Source of the DNA: Spirosoma profusum
Lineage (GTDB): Bacteria; Bacteroidota; Bacteroidia; Cytophagales; Spirosomataceae
Length of the DNA stretch: 64,000 nucleotides
Direction: 5' to 3'
Assembly: GCF_014699005.1 (NCBI RefSeq)
Contig: NZ_JACWZY010000001.1
Location: 594,543-658,542, forward strand
Below the pieces are notes generated by a model. It did not search any database. It was not told where the DNA came from and worked only from the letters and a program-made list of their open reading frames with translations. A program made the position numbers and the translations under genes. Positions 16,569-25,710 of the stretch are shown here, piece by piece; the stretch's first letter is position 1, and the number at the start of each line of letters is the position of its first letter.

Positions 16569-17576
16569 TCACCACTTCAGCAGCGCCGACGCCCAGGTGA
16601 AGCCGCTGCCGAAAGCGGCCAGACAAATTAAATCACCCGGCTGTACGCGGCCCTTTTCATAGGCTTCAGTTAGCGCAATCGGAATAGAGGCCGCAGTTGT
16701 GTTGCCGTAGTTCTGAATATTGTTATAAACTTTTTCTTCAGGCAGATTCATCTGCTGGCGAACATACTCCGAAATGCGAATATTGGCCTGATGGGGTACA
16801 AGTAATGATAAGTCTTCAGGCTTATAGCCGTTCGCTTGCAGGCTCTCGTTGATCACTTCCATGAACCGAACAACGGCGTGTTTAAAAACCGTGTTGCCGT
16901 TCATCGTTACGTTGTAATTACCTTCGGCTAACGTAGCGTCGGAAAGCCAACGACCTTCGCGGCTACTTCCCGGATCGCGCACATACAGCTCTTCGGCAAA
17001 ACGACCATCGGCATGAAGGTGAGTCGATAAAATACGGTGTTCAGGATCGGTGGTCGCCTGTACAACCGCTGCACCAGCTCCATCGCCGAAAATAACGGCC
17101 ACTCCACGCCCCTCGTTGCTTTTGTTTAGGAACGTCGACTGAATTTCAGACCCCACCACCAGAATGGTTTTATACATTCCTGTCTTGATGAACTGGTCGG
17201 CAATCGACAGGGCGTATACAAAACCCGAGCACTGATTTCGGATGTCAATGACGCCAATATTTTCCATACCCAGTTCGCGCTGCATCAGAAACGCGGAACC
17301 GGGGAAAAAATAATCGGGTGTGATCGTGGCGTAAACAATTAAATCTACCTCAGCAGGTGCTACGTTGGCCCGATCGAGAGCCATCCAGGAAGCTGCCGTA
17401 GCCATGCTGGCATTGGTATCTTTTCCATAGGTGAAATAACGCCGTTGTTTAATACCCGTTCGCTCCTGAATCCAGGCATCGGAGGTATCCATATATTGGG
17501 TCAGGTCGTCATTTGTCACTACGTTATCAGGAACGTAGAAGCCCAACCCTTTTATGCTTGAGTAAACCGTGCTCAT
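16569..17576 (-). CDS. fabH: 3-oxoacyl-ACP synthase III
   Basis: FabH condenses acetyl- or branched acyl-CoA with malonyl-ACP to start type II fatty acid synthesis. The 335-residue protein carries the full catalytic triad: Cys116 in RNQCSGFVYAL, His in VPHQANIRI, and Asn in NYGNTTAAS, together with the glycine-rich FGDGAGAAVVQ segment and the C-terminal FGSGFTWAS. The ATG start (MSTVYSSIKGLGFYVP) is immediately before conserved sequence. It is the last gene of a short reverse-strand run with purS and pssA, although the gap to purS is about 90 bases. Confidence 0.96.
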   Translation of the reverse strand: MSTVYSSIKGLGFYVPDNVVTNDDLTQYMDTSDAWIQERTGIKQRRYFTYGKDTNASMATAASWMALDRANVAPAEVDLIVYATITPDYFFPGSAFLMQRELGMENIGVIDIRNQCSGFVYALSIADQFIKTGMYKTILVVGSEIQSTFLNKSNEGRGVAVIFGDGAGAAVVQATTDPEHRILSTHLHADGRFAEELYVRDPGSSREGRWLSDATLAEGNYNVTMNGNTVFKHAVVRFMEVINESLQANGYKPEDLSLLVPHQANIRISEYVRQQMNLPEEKVYNNIQNYGNTTAASIPIALTEAYEKGRVQPGDLICLAAFGSGFTWASALLKW

Positions 17577-17668
17577 TCGTTATAGGAAAAAAGTAAGCAA
17601 AAATAGGAAACTTCCGTAGTTGATACGTAAAATAGATGTTTCAGTTTTCGCCTATTACGTAACCTTGT

Positions 17669-17920
17669 TTAGGCTGCGTGCAACTCAAACGAATATTCTT
17701 CCATGATAAGATTCGCCAGCAGTTGCGTGCAAGCTGAATCGACCGTCGACCGGGCTTGTTCCTCACTGTCGGCATCAACTTCAAGTCGGATGTGCTTGCC
17801 AATGCGAACGTTATCGATGTTGTCCATCTGAAGGTTATGCAATCCAAGCTTAACGGCTTTGCCCTGCGGGTCCAGAATTTCCGAACGGGTCATAATGTTG
17901 ATCTCAGCGATGTATTTCAT
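17669..17920 (-). CDS. purS: Phosphoribosylformylglycinamidine synthase subunit PurS
   Basis: Small subunit of the PurLQS complex that makes FGAM in purine synthesis; it bridges PurL and PurQ. The 83-residue product starts MKYIAEINIMTRSEILDPQG and contains the typical GKAVKLGLHNL segment, matching the usual PurS length of about 80-90 residues. A longer frame opening at 17995 runs through an inverted repeat and adds a phenylalanine-rich 25-residue leader with no place in the family, so ATG 17920 is preferred. purQ and purL are not nearby. Confidence 0.9.
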   Translation of the reverse strand: MKYIAEINIMTRSEILDPQGKAVKLGLHNLQMDNIDNVRIGKHIRLEVDADSEEQARSTVDSACTQLLANLIMEEYSFELHAA

Positions 17921-17945
17921 TGTAAATGAGTGAAAGAGCAATTTC

Positions 17946-18024
17946 AAAGAGCGAAAGAGCGAAAGCGTGAAAGAGCGAAAATTCAGCGCTCTCACTCTTT
18001 CACGCTTTCGCTCTTTCGCTCTTT
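17946..18024. repeat. Inverted repeat, GAAAGAGC family, copy 2
   Basis: Arms 17946-17977 and 17993-18024 pair over 32 bases with two mismatches around a 15-base loop. Both are iterated GAAAGAGC / GCTCTTTC units, as at 763-883. The right arm starts inside the pssA stop codon (17992-17994) and supplies its last ten or so codons. Confidence 0.92.
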
Positions 18025-18684
18025 AGAAAATAGTGAAACAAGAATATATAGCAGGATGATGATTGGGATGGCTGCGAACTGCAAAAATAACAGGAGCAGC
18101 ACAGAAGCCAGCAGAAAACTGTATTTAATACGATTTTCGGCCCAACCGAACGATTTGAATTTGAGCGCAAATAAGGGAATCTCAGCAACCAGCATAAACG
18201 AAAAGGCGATGAGCATGCCCAGTACCGTATCGTTTTTCCAGAGTGCGTCAAATTGAGGCTGGTAGCGTTCCATAAGCGGAAAAGCAGCAATCAATAGCGT
18301 ATTGGCCGGCGTGGGTACACCTATAAACTGATCACTTTGCCGTGTATCAATATTGAATTTTGCCAGACGTAACGCCGATAAAACGGCAATCAGAAACGCG
18401 CCGTACGAAATGGCTTCTAATCCCTGGAACCAGCAAAGCTGGAAGACAATCATGGCGGGCAACACACCGAACGTAACAACGTCGGCCAGCGAATCGAGTT
18501 CTTTCCCGAAAGGCCCCGAAACTTTTACTAAACGAGCTACAAAGCCATCGCCAAAATCAAGAATTGCGGCTACGAAAATCAGCCAGGCAGCCGTATCCAG
18601 GTGGCCGCGTAGCGTCATAACTATACCAATGCACCCGCATAGCAAATTGCCGCAGGTCATGGCATTCGGAATGTGTTTTAACAT
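17992..18684 (-). CDS. pssA: CDP-diacylglycerol--serine O-phosphatidyltransferase
   Basis: PssA makes phosphatidylserine from CDP-diacylglycerol and serine, the precursor of phosphatidylethanolamine, at the inner membrane. The CDP-alcohol phosphotransferase signature D-x2-D-G-x2-A-R-x8-G-x3-D-x3-D is visible as DFGDGFVARLV then GKELDSLAD at about residues 41-66. Several hydrophobic helices follow (for example LLASVLLLLFLQFAAIPIII). The charged C-terminal tail KERKSESVKE is encoded wholly by the right arm of the GAAAGAGC inverted repeat, so it may be a recent addition rather than a family feature. Length 230 residues is normal. Confidence 0.94.
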   Translation of the reverse strand: MLKHIPNAMTCGNLLCGCIGIVMTLRGHLDTAAWLIFVAAILDFGDGFVARLVKVSGPFGKELDSLADVVTFGVLPAMIVFQLCWFQGLEAISYGAFLIAVLSALRLAKFNIDTRQSDQFIGVPTPANTLLIAAFPLMERYQPQFDALWKNDTVLGMLIAFSFMLVAEIPLFALKFKSFGWAENRIKYSFLLASVLLLLFLQFAAIPIIILLYILVSLFSKERKSESVKE

Positions 18685-18692
18685 ATAAGTAA

Positions 18693-18711
18693 TGCGGACA
18701 ACATGTCCGCA
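18693..18711. repeat. Small hairpin upstream of pssA
   Basis: TGCGGAC (18693-18699) pairs perfectly with GTCCGCA (18705-18711) around a 5-base loop, nine bases upstream of the pssA start, in the 59-base gap after the MBL gene. Related GCGGAxxT/CCGC words occur just downstream (18724-18740). Function unknown. Confidence 0.5.
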
Positions 18712-18743
18712 GTGAAATTAACTGTGCGGATATCTTGCCCGCG

Positions 18744-19382
18744 TTACCCCCTCACAAACGGATTGGTTCGTTTTTCGTGCCCGATTGTTGTAGAGTCCAT
18801 GTGGCCTGGGTATACAACGTAATCGTCGGGCAAGGTATACATTTTTGTTCGAATGCTGTTGAGTAGGTCGGCATGGTTACAGTATGGAAAATCCGTGCGG
18901 CCAACGCTTCCCCGAAACAGTACATCGCCACCTACTACGTATCGTTCGGCATGATTCACAAACGCTACGTGTCCGGGAGCATGGCCCGGTACAAACAGTA
19001 CGTCCAGTACCGTATCCCCAAACTTAAATTGATCGCCTTCCTGCAGATAAGCATCAATTTCGGATGGCTCGTACCCTCGCAAGCCATAAACCATGCAGCG
19101 TGTTGGTACGTCGTTAAAGATAACCATATCGCGCTCGTGCAGATAAGCCTTAACCCCAAACTTGCGCTTCACGTAGGCAACGCCAAACACATGGTCCAGA
19201 TGAGAATGTGTCAATAATAAATACTTTACCGTAAGATTCTTCGATTCAATAAACTGGCCTAGAGCCTCTTTCTCCGCTTGATCGTAACAACCCGGATCAA
19301 TGATAACCGATTCATTTGTCGCTTCATCGACAATCACATAGGTATTTTCCTGAAACGGCGAAAACTCAAAAGAGTGAACCAT
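18744..19382 (-). CDS. MBL-fold hydrolase, YcbL/glyoxalase II-like
   Basis: Cytoplasmic metallo-beta-lactamase-fold hydrolase of the YcbL/GloB-like type. Metal ligands are all visible: THSHLDH at residues 58-64, GHAPGHVAF at about 134, GGDVLF at about 152 and YPGHMDSTT near the C-terminus. The substrate is probably a thioester such as S-lactoylglutathione or another thiol equivalent, but it cannot be read from the sequence. At 212 residues it lacks the C-terminal domain of classic glyoxalase II. Start ATG 19382 precedes the standard VHSFEFSPFQENTYVI beginning. Confidence 0.88.
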   Translation of the reverse strand: MVHSFEFSPFQENTYVIVDEATNESVIIDPGCYDQAEKEALGQFIESKNLTVKYLLLTHSHLDHVFGVAYVKRKFGVKAYLHERDMVIFNDVPTRCMVYGLRGYEPSEIDAYLQEGDQFKFGDTVLDVLFVPGHAPGHVAFVNHAERYVVGGDVLFRGSVGRTDFPYCNHADLLNSIRTKMYTLPDDYVVYPGHMDSTTIGHEKRTNPFVRG

Positions 19383-19394
19383 AGATTAGTTGTC

Positions 19395-19436
19395 AGTCGC
19401 TAGTCGTCAGTGACTATAGACTGACAACTAGCGACT
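19395..19436. repeat. Inverted repeat, AGTCGTCAGTCG family, copy 1
   Basis: Arms 19395-19411 and 19420-19436 pair over 17 bases with one mismatch and an 8-base loop (GACTATAG). The words GTCGTCAGT and GACTATAGACT recur in the repeats at 28126-28198 and 57379-57461. It lies between co-directional genes, 12 bases from the stop of the upstream methyltransferase gene. Confidence 0.8.
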
Positions 19437-19448
19437 ATCGACTTTTAT

Positions 19449-20150
19449 TTACAAAAGTAGAAAGACCGTTGGCTTTTTGCGTAAATCAGGCACCTGCGTT
19501 TTCCATTCCCGGATAGTCAGCGTTCGCACAAATGCATCGGGAGCCGTCAGGTTACAGGCGACGCACAGGCGCGTGTTGGCCTGACAGCTTGCGAGTATGT
19601 CTGTAAAAAGGGCGTCGTTACGGTAGGGCGTTTCCATGAAAATCTGCGTTTGCTGCCGTTGCTGGGCTTCTTTTTCCAGATAACGTAGCGTTCTGATACG
19701 TTCCTGTTTGTCGATAGGTAGGTAACCGTGAAACACGAACGACTGGCCACTCAAGCCCGATGCCATTAGTGCCAGTAAAATAGCCGATGGTCCCACCAGC
19801 GGCTCGACTCGCCAGCCCAAGGTATGCGCCATACCTACCAACGTAGCACCGGGGTCGGCTACACCAGGGCAACCCGCTTCGGAAAGAACACCCGCGTTAC
19901 GTTTGCGTTCGGTCAACTCCTGAATCTGTCGGCGCGTATCGGCGGGTGGCGTGTCTTTGTCGAGGTCGAAAAAAGTGGTTTCGTCGATTACTCGACTGGT
20001 TTTCAGGCCACTAATAAACCGCCTTGCCGACCGGGTATTTTCGACAAAATACGTATCAGTATCCTCAATTACGTCCCGGATGCGGGGCGGCAAAACCTGA
20101 TGAAACGTATCGTCGGCAAGCAACGTAGGAATAAGAAAGAGCGTTGGCAT
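19449..20150 (-). CDS. SAM-dependent methyltransferase, RsmI-like tetrapyrrole methylase fold
   Basis: A 233-residue protein of the tetrapyrrole (corrin/porphyrin) methylase superfamily, close to RsmI, which 2'-O-methylates C1402 of 16S rRNA. The SAM-binding glycine-rich segment appears as LSEAGCPGVADPGATLV (about residue 92), the family GPSAILLALMASGL follows, and an FMETPYRN segment is at about residue 172. It is shorter than typical RsmI and starts MPTLFLIPTLL, so it may be the Bacteroidota-specific paralogue with an unknown target rather than RsmI itself. Confidence 0.84.
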   Translation of the reverse strand: MPTLFLIPTLLADDTFHQVLPPRIRDVIEDTDTYFVENTRSARRFISGLKTSRVIDETTFFDLDKDTPPADTRRQIQELTERKRNAGVLSEAGCPGVADPGATLVGMAHTLGWRVEPLVGPSAILLALMASGLSGQSFVFHGYLPIDKQERIRTLRYLEKEAQQRQQTQIFMETPYRNDALFTDILASCQANTRLCVACNLTAPDAFVRTLTIREWKTQVPDLRKKPTVFLLL

Positions 20151-20165
20151 AGGCTGGCCTTTACA

Positions 20166-20933
20166 TCAGGCAATAAATTTCATCAGGACTTCAACAAATT
20201 CTGCCGGTTTTTCAGCCTGTACCCAATGGCCAGCTCCCTCAATTGTTTCGATCTGAACATTGGGGAAAATACTTTTGATAGTGGGAATATCCTTGTCGAG
20301 AACGTAGTGCGATTCGCTGCCCCGGATAAACAATGTAGGATCGGTAACGATACGTTGATTAGTCAATTCCTGGCCAACAACATCCAGTTCTCGTTCAATA
20401 ACCGGAAGATTCAGTCGCCAGGCAAATTCGCCCTGTTCAGTTCTGTACAGATTTTTGAGCAGAAATTGACGTACCGTCAGAATAGGCTCGTATTGGCTCA
20501 AAACAGCATCGGCTTCACTACGACTTTTGATACGCATCAGGTCGATAGCCTTCATTCCCCGGACAAGGTCGGCATGATGAACCGGATAATATTTGGGCGC
20601 TATATCAACAATCACTAACTTTTGGTACGTATCAGGCTGAAGCATAGCGTATTGCATCACAACCTTACCGCCCATTGAGTGACCAACGAGAATAGGTTTA
20701 TCTAACTGATGATCGGTGAGAAACTCACGTAAATCGGCGGCCATCGACGGATAATTGTGTTCATCGGCGCGTGGCGATTGCCCGTGGTTACGTTGATCGA
20801 CTAAAAAGACCCGATATCCTCGACTTGCAATCACTTTACTAATGGTCAGCCAATTGTCGGAAGATCCGAAAATGCCATGCAGAATAACAATGGCTGGTCC
20901 GGAATCACCAACCTGACGAAAGAAGAGTGTCAT
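20166..20933 (-). CDS. Alpha/beta hydrolase, YbfF-like esterase
   Basis: Cytoplasmic alpha/beta hydrolase of 255 residues. The oxyanion strand LHGIFGSSDNW (about 19), DQRNHGQSP (about 46), the nucleophile elbow GHSMGG with Ser86, an acid in the FIRGSESHYV region and the final His in GAGHWVQAEKP give a complete catalytic triad. The closest group I recognise is YbfF-type acyl-CoA or small ester hydrolases; the substrate cannot be told. Its stop is 15 bases before the methyltransferase start, so the two are probably cotranscribed. Confidence 0.87.
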   Translation of the reverse strand: MTLFFRQVGDSGPAIVILHGIFGSSDNWLTISKVIASRGYRVFLVDQRNHGQSPRADEHNYPSMAADLREFLTDHQLDKPILVGHSMGGKVVMQYAMLQPDTYQKLVIVDIAPKYYPVHHADLVRGMKAIDLMRIKSRSEADAVLSQYEPILTVRQFLLKNLYRTEQGEFAWRLNLPVIERELDVVGQELTNQRIVTDPTLFIRGSESHYVLDKDIPTIKSIFPNVQIETIEGAGHWVQAEKPAEFVEVLMKFIA

Positions 20934-21364
20934 GGTAAAAAACGTAATACTAGCCAGCGCCTGTAACTGGTTGTCTTAAAATTCAAGTTAACCGCGTGAC
21001 CAATTTGAACAACCTGGAAAAGTTTTTTTATGAAAAGTTGACGCGACAAAACTAAGTCAGAAAATAAGGATTAAAGTGCCTGTGCGGTGACTAAATATTC
21101 AGTTAAACAAGGAAAACTGATTGTTAGGCCGCAAAATCACTGATTGACTCAAATTGAGTTAATAATATAGTAATGTCACTTTATAGAACCTAAACATTCT
21201 AAAATAGGGTTATTTATAGAATTTTGTCTGTGTATGTGCATATAGTGGTACTTTTTTAAGATGAAGCGTTTTTGTAGATCAAAAAAATAAAGCATATTTG
21301 TTCTTGATATTCTTTGAGAATCAAACGATAGTCCGTAAGACTACTAACCAAATCAAACACTTCT
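20934..21364. other. AT-rich regulatory gap upstream of the Oar-like receptor
   Basis: A 431-base gap between divergent genes with no credible small frame. It holds the dyad ACTCAAATTGAGT (21147-21159, perfect 6-base arms), which could be an operator, and a promoter-like pair near 21271-21300. No cobalamin or other recognised riboswitch motif was seen. Confidence 0.6.
21271..21300 (+). promoter_or_regulatory. Probable promoter of the Oar-like receptor gene
   Basis: TTTG at 21271-21274 and CATATTTG at 21293-21300 are 18 bases apart, fitting the Bacteroidota -33 TTTG / -7 TAnnTTTG arrangement with one mismatch in the -7 box. Transcription would begin near 21307, leaving a leader of about 58 bases before ATG 21365. 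Confidence 0.4.
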
Positions 21365-24300
21365 ATGTCTAGAAAACTACTGCAATTTCGAGTGGCTTTT
21401 TTGCTGATCGGCAGTATGCTATTGACTCCGTTTCTTGGAAGCGTAGCGGTAGCGCAGGTAACAACCTCGGTTATTGTAGGGCAGGTTACCGATGACAAAG
21501 GTGGCCCATTACCGGGAGCTACCGTCATCGCTATCCACGAACCATCTGGAAGCCGCTATGGTACCACTACAAACGCATCGGGGCGGTACACGCTTCCTGG
21601 AGTCCGGGTCGGTGGACCGTTCAAAATCACTGCTACGTATGTCGGCTTTAAAGATCAGGTCGTTGATGGCATATCTACCAACTTAGGTACGTCTTCCGAC
21701 GTAAATTTTAAGATGGTAGATAATAGCACCGCTCTATCGGAGGTTATTGTTACCAGCAACCGTAACGGTATCATCAGTTCGAACCGCACGGGGGCTGCTA
21801 CGTCTTACGGTCGTGAAACGATTAATACGGTTCCAACACTGGGCCGTACAATTTCTGATATCACCAAGTATAACGCCTACGGTAACGGGCAGTCGTTTGG
21901 TGGGCAGGATGCCCGTTTTAATAACATTACTATTGACGGTGCCGTATTTAATAACGGATTTGGATTAGGCTCGTCGGCTATCGCTGGTGGACGTACCGGT
22001 ACGACAGCGGTTTCGCTGGACGCTCTGGACGAAATCCAGTTGAACGTAGCACCGTTCGATGTTCGTCAGACAGGTTTTACGGGAGCCGGTATCAACGCGG
22101 TAACTCGGTCTGGAACGAACGATTTCTCGGGTTCGGTTTACTACCTTTTCAGAAACAATAGTCTGGCCGGTAAAACAGCCGATGGCAGAAGCTTGCCACC
22201 GGTTACTATCGATCAAAAAACACAGGGTGTTCGGATTGGTGGTCCGATCATTAAAAACAAGCTGTTCTTCTTTGCAAACGTAGAACAGTATCAGAGCAGC
22301 GTTCCGGCATTGGATTATTCGGCCGACCGGGTATCTGGAAATACGGGTAACGTATCGCGTGTATTGGCCGCCGATCTGGAAGATATAAGCTCGTTCATGA
22401 AAACGAACTTTAACCGGGATCTGGGCGCTATCGATAACTATAACAACCAGATTAAGAGCATAAAAGGATTGCTGCGACTCGACTGGAATATCAACGACAA
22501 CCATAAACTGTCTCTTCGGTATTCGCACCACGATTCTCAGTCCGATCAGTCAATCAGCAATAGTAATAGTAGTGGTACTGCTGGGTTTGGTAACCGCGCT
22601 GGTTATTCTTCGGCGGGTTATGCCGGTAACCTGGCTTTGTCGCCACGTAACACGGGTTATATCATTGCCGACAACACCCGTTCGTTTGCGGCTGAATTGA
22701 ACTCGACCTTTGGCGGGAAATTCGCTAATAAACTGGTTGTTACGTATAACAAACAGATTGAAGACAGAACGTACCTGACCGACGTATTCCCGACGATCGA
22801 TATTCTGAAGGACAATACGACGTATATGTCGGTTGGTTTTGATCCGTTTACGCCGAATAACAAGTTGAATTATTCGACGCTGAATCTTACGAACAACTTT
22901 AGCGTATTTGCCGGAAATCATACCCTGACATTTGGTGTATCGTATGAGAAATATACGTCGAACAACGTTTTCTTCCCTGCGTCGAACGGTGTATATGTAT
23001 ACAACTCAATCGCTGATTTTAAAACAGCAGCTCTAGCTTCTATCAGCAACCCAACCGCTACTACGTCGCCAGTTACGGTACGTCAGTACAACTTGCGTTA
23101 CTCGCTGTTGCCCGGTGGAATTGAGCCATTACAGACCCTGAACAGAAGTACCTATAGCGCTTATGCTCAGGACGAATTTCAGGCTAGCCCGAATTTCAAG
23201 TTGACGATGGGCTTACGGGCTGAGATTTTTGCTTATGACAATTCAACGGCTAAAGATTTTAACAACCCTGTTGTAGCCCGTCAGACGTATAAAGATGAGA
23301 ATAACGCCGACTATAAACTGAATACAGGTGCTTTCCCTAAGGCTCGTTTGCTGATTTCGCCCCGTGTTGGTTTCAACTGGGATGTGAAAGGGGATAAGAT
23401 GACTCAGGTGCGTGGTGGTAGTGGTATTTTCGTATCTCGTATTCCTGAAGTATTAGTGTCTAACCAGTTAGGAAATAACGGTGTTAATACGGCTCTTCTG
23501 AGCTTCCAGAACACAACAGCTTACCCATTTGTGACCGATCCAAGCAAACTGCCAGCAGCTGTAAGACCTGTTGTTTCTAATGTGGAAAGCATCACGGGTT
23601 ATGCCGTTAATGCTACGGATCAGGAACTACGGTATCCAATGGTTTGGAAAACTAACGTGGCTATAGATCAACGGTTACCATGGGGCTTAATTGGAACAGT
23701 TGAAGTTATCTATAACAAAACGCTCCAGAATCTTCGTTACATCGACGCCAACCTGAAAGCGCCAACTCGCCAGCTGACAGCTACTGGCGACAACCGTAAT
23801 CTGTTCCCTGCCGCAGGTGTAACAGGAACCGCAGCGATCAACACCGCTCGATTTATCAATTATCCATTCAATACGAACGCATTTGTGCTGAAAAACACAA
23901 ATGAAGGTAACTCGTATACGTTCACTGGAAAACTTGAAAAACCAGCCGCCAATGGCTTCGGTGGTATGCTGGCTTATACATACGGTCTGGCAAGAGATCT
24001 TCAGTCGGTAGGTAGCACAGTTGTTGGTAATGCTCCAACGGTGAACGGACAAAACTATTTGACCCTGTCTTACGGTGACAATGACCTGCGCCACCGGATT
24101 ATCGGTTATGTGAACTACCGCCTGAATTACGGTGGTAAGTTCGGCGGCTCAACTACCTTTACGTTGGGTATGCAATCGACCAGTGGATACAAAGTGTCGT
24201 ATACGGTTGGTGGTGATTTGAACGCCGACGGTCAGACTACCAATGATCTGTTATACGTACCAGCCAATGCTTCACAAACAACATTCGCTTCGTTGACGGT

Positions 24301-24766
24301 TGGTTCGGGTGCATCGGCAGTTGTTTACACGCCAGAACAGCAACAGGCTGCCTTCAATGCCTATATTGAAAATAACGAATACCTGAAAACCCGTCGTGGA
24401 CAGTATGCAGAACGTAATGGTGGTTTTGCACCATGGCTTACTCGCTTTGACCTTACGGCCATTCAAGAGTTCTATATACGAGTGGGTGCTAAAGGAACCA
24501 GACACACGCTTCAATTCCGGGCAGATATCCTAAACGTAGGGAACTTTCTCAATGATAAATGGGGTGTAGGTTGGGCAAGTACGGCTGCTAGTCCGCTGGC
24601 TTTAGTAAGTGTTAATGCGGCAGGCTCACCAACGTATCGTCTGGGCACTCAGTCAGTTATTGAAAATGGTGCCAGCCGAACCATTCTCTTAAGAGATTCT
24701 TTTGTGAAGAGTGTCACGATCGATAACGTTTGGCAGGCTCAGCTTGGCGTTCGTTATTCGTTCTAA
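21365..24766 (+). CDS. Oar-like TonB-dependent outer-membrane receptor
   Basis: A 1133-residue outer-membrane protein with a signal peptide to about residue 31 (SVAVAQ), a carboxypeptidase-regulatory-like beta domain ([19 protein letters not shown], about 38-115), a TonB plug (about 125-250, containing SEVIVTSNR and [19 protein letters not shown]) and a long barrel ending [11 protein letters not shown] with the terminal Phe typical of outer-membrane proteins. The plug wording matches Oar/OmpA-related receptors rather than SusC, and no SusD partner is adjacent. The substrate is unknown; Oar-type receptors have been linked to protein or peptide export and uptake. A terminator follows. Confidence 0.92.
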   Translation: MSRKLLQFRVAFLLIGSMLLTPFLGSVAVAQVTTSVIVGQVTDDKGGPLPGATVIAIHEPSGSRYGTTTNASGRYTLPGVRVGGPFKITATYVGFKDQVVDGISTNLGTSSDVNFKMVDNSTALSEVIVTSNRNGIISSNRTGAATSYGRETINTVPTLGRTISDITKYNAYGNGQSFGGQDARFNNITIDGAVFNNGFGLGSSAIAGGRTGTTAVSLDALDEIQLNVAPFDVRQTGFTGAGINAVTRSGTNDFSGSVYYLFRNNSLAGKTADGRSLPPVTIDQKTQGVRIGGPIIKNKLFFFANVEQYQSSVPALDYSADRVSGNTGNVSRVLAADLEDISSFMKTNFNRDLGAIDNYNNQIKSIKGLLRLDWNINDNHKLSLRYSHHDSQSDQSISNSNSSGTAGFGNRAGYSSAGYAGNLALSPRNTGYIIADNTRSFAAELNSTFGGKFANKLVVTYNKQIEDRTYLTDVFPTIDILKDNTTYMSVGFDPFTPNNKLNYSTLNLTNNFSVFAGNHTLTFGVSYEKYTSNNVFFPASNGVYVYNSIADFKTAALASISNPTATTSPVTVRQYNLRYSLLPGGIEPLQTLNRSTYSAYAQDEFQASPNFKLTMGLRAEIFAYDNSTAKDFNNPVVARQTYKDENNADYKLNTGAFPKARLLISPRVGFNWDVKGDKMTQVRGGSGIFVSRIPEVLVSNQLGNNGVNTALLSFQNTTAYPFVTDPSKLPAAVRPVVSNVESITGYAVNATDQELRYPMVWKTNVAIDQRLPWGLIGTVEVIYNKTLQNLRYIDANLKAPTRQLTATGDNRNLFPAAGVTGTAAINTARFINYPFNTNAFVLKNTNEGNSYTFTGKLEKPAANGFGGMLAYTYGLARDLQSVGSTVVGNAPTVNGQNYLTLSYGDNDLRHRIIGYVNYRLNYGGKFGGSTTFTLGMQSTSGYKVSYTVGGDLNADGQTTNDLLYVPANASQTTFASLTVGSGASAVVYTPEQQQAAFNAYIENNEYLKTRRGQYAERNGGFAPWLTRFDLTAIQEFYIRVGAKGTRHTLQFRADILNVGNFLNDKWGVGWASTAASPLALVSVNAAGSPTYRLGTQSVIENGASRTILLRDSFVKSVTIDNVWQAQLGVRYSF

Positions 24767-24788
24767 ACAGAATTGTAAGTTTTGCACA

Positions 24789-24825
24789 AAAATCCCCGCA
24801 TCATCTGTGTGGGGATTCTTGTTTT
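24789..24825 (+). terminator. Stem-loop terminator after the Oar-like receptor
   Basis: AATCCCC (24791-24797) pairs with GGGGATT (24811-24817), preceded by A residues and followed by CTTGTTTT. It separates the receptor from the GDPD gene. Confidence 0.75.
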
Positions 24826-24838
24826 ATAGGCTTGTAGC

Positions 24839-25705
24839 ATGAAAAAGTCGGTTTTTGTTTGTCTTTTATGCTTAGTTGTGCAGCAAAGTTTAGCACAGCA
24901 AATAGATCGTTTTCGTGATATACAGGCACTGGATGAGCATTTTCAGCCTAAGCCAGACCGGAAGCATCCACTTATTCTCGCCCATCGGGGTGGACCGGGG
25001 CAGGGTGACACAGAAAACTCGATCACTACGTTCGATAAGACGGCCATAGCGTTGCCAGACGCTATTATTGAAATGGATGTACGAATGACCCAGGACAGTA
25101 CGCTCGTTCTGCTCCACGACGCTACGTTAAATCGAGAATCAGATGCGAAAGGGAACGTAGCAGAATGGACATTCAACAACCTGAAGAAGATTCGGCTTAA
25201 AACGCTGGCCGGAGAACTAACTAACGAACGCATTCCTACGTTCGCCGACGTATTAAACTGGAATCAGAATCGCTACGTACTGGCATTGGACGTAAAACCT
25301 GGAACCGATCTGCTACGTACCATGAAGGAAGTTCAGAAATATGGTGCCGAACATTCAGTTTTCGTGATTTGCTATTCTCCAGCCGACGCCCAGCGAATGC
25401 GCAAACTCTACCCGAATCTTTGGCTGGCTTTAGGTGTAAGTGGCATGTCTGACGTAGAAAAATGGGAAATTAATCTGCCCGTTTCAGGCCGATTAATTGC
25501 GTTAACACCCCAAAAATTACAAGAATCCGCCTTTTATGAACGATTGCATAAACTGGGTATCCTTTGCTCAGTGGGTACGTATGGCGCGGGCCAGCTCGAT
25601 GAAATGCCCATCAAAGACGCTGCTTCTGGTTATCGTAATACGTTTCGGCAAGGCGGTGATATTTTGACAACGGACCGTCCAAAAGAAGTGGCTGATTTAT
25701 TTTAA
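24839..25705 (+). CDS. Secreted glycerophosphodiester phosphodiesterase
   Basis: GDPD-family enzyme that hydrolyses glycerophosphodiesters to glycerol-3-phosphate and an alcohol, here probably in the periplasm. The signal peptide ends near residue 20 (QQSLAQQ). The catalytic and metal motifs are LAHRGGPGQGDTENS (about 47), EMDVRMTQD (about 79) and LLHDATLNR (about 90), and TTDRPKEVADLF closes the barrel. It is 288 residues, a usual size. The following MBL gene begins six bases after its stop, indicating an operon. Confidence 0.93.
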   Translation: MKKSVFVCLLCLVVQQSLAQQIDRFRDIQALDEHFQPKPDRKHPLILAHRGGPGQGDTENSITTFDKTAIALPDAIIEMDVRMTQDSTLVLLHDATLNRESDAKGNVAEWTFNNLKKIRLKTLAGELTNERIPTFADVLNWNQNRYVLALDVKPGTDLLRTMKEVQKYGAEHSVFVICYSPADAQRMRKLYPNLWLALGVSGMSDVEKWEINLPVSGRLIALTPQKLQESAFYERLHKLGILCSVGTYGAGQLDEMPIKDAASGYRNTFRQGGDILTTDRPKEVADLF

Positions 25706-25710
25706 TAACT

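Noticed and set aside
17921..17995. Upstream extension of purS to base 17995
   Set aside because: The added residues (RSFTLSLFRS-like) come from the GAAAGAGC repeat and do not occur in PurS; ATG 17920 gives the normal 83-residue protein.
19824..20618. 264-codon open frame antisense to the methyltransferase and hydrolase genes
   Set aside because: It crosses two real reverse-strand genes with full catalytic motifs and its own translation resembles no family.
20934..21364. Cobalamin or other riboswitch upstream of the Oar-like receptor
   Set aside because: No B12-box or other conserved riboswitch core was seen; only a small dyad and promoter-like boxes were found.
2102..24785. Fourteen-base word ATTGTAAGTTTTGC at 2102-2115 and 24772-24785
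   Set aside because: Only two copies; it contains a TAAGTTTTG that differs from the promoter consensus, one copy lies between a gene end and its terminator, so chance or a shared motif of unknown meaning is likelier than a system.
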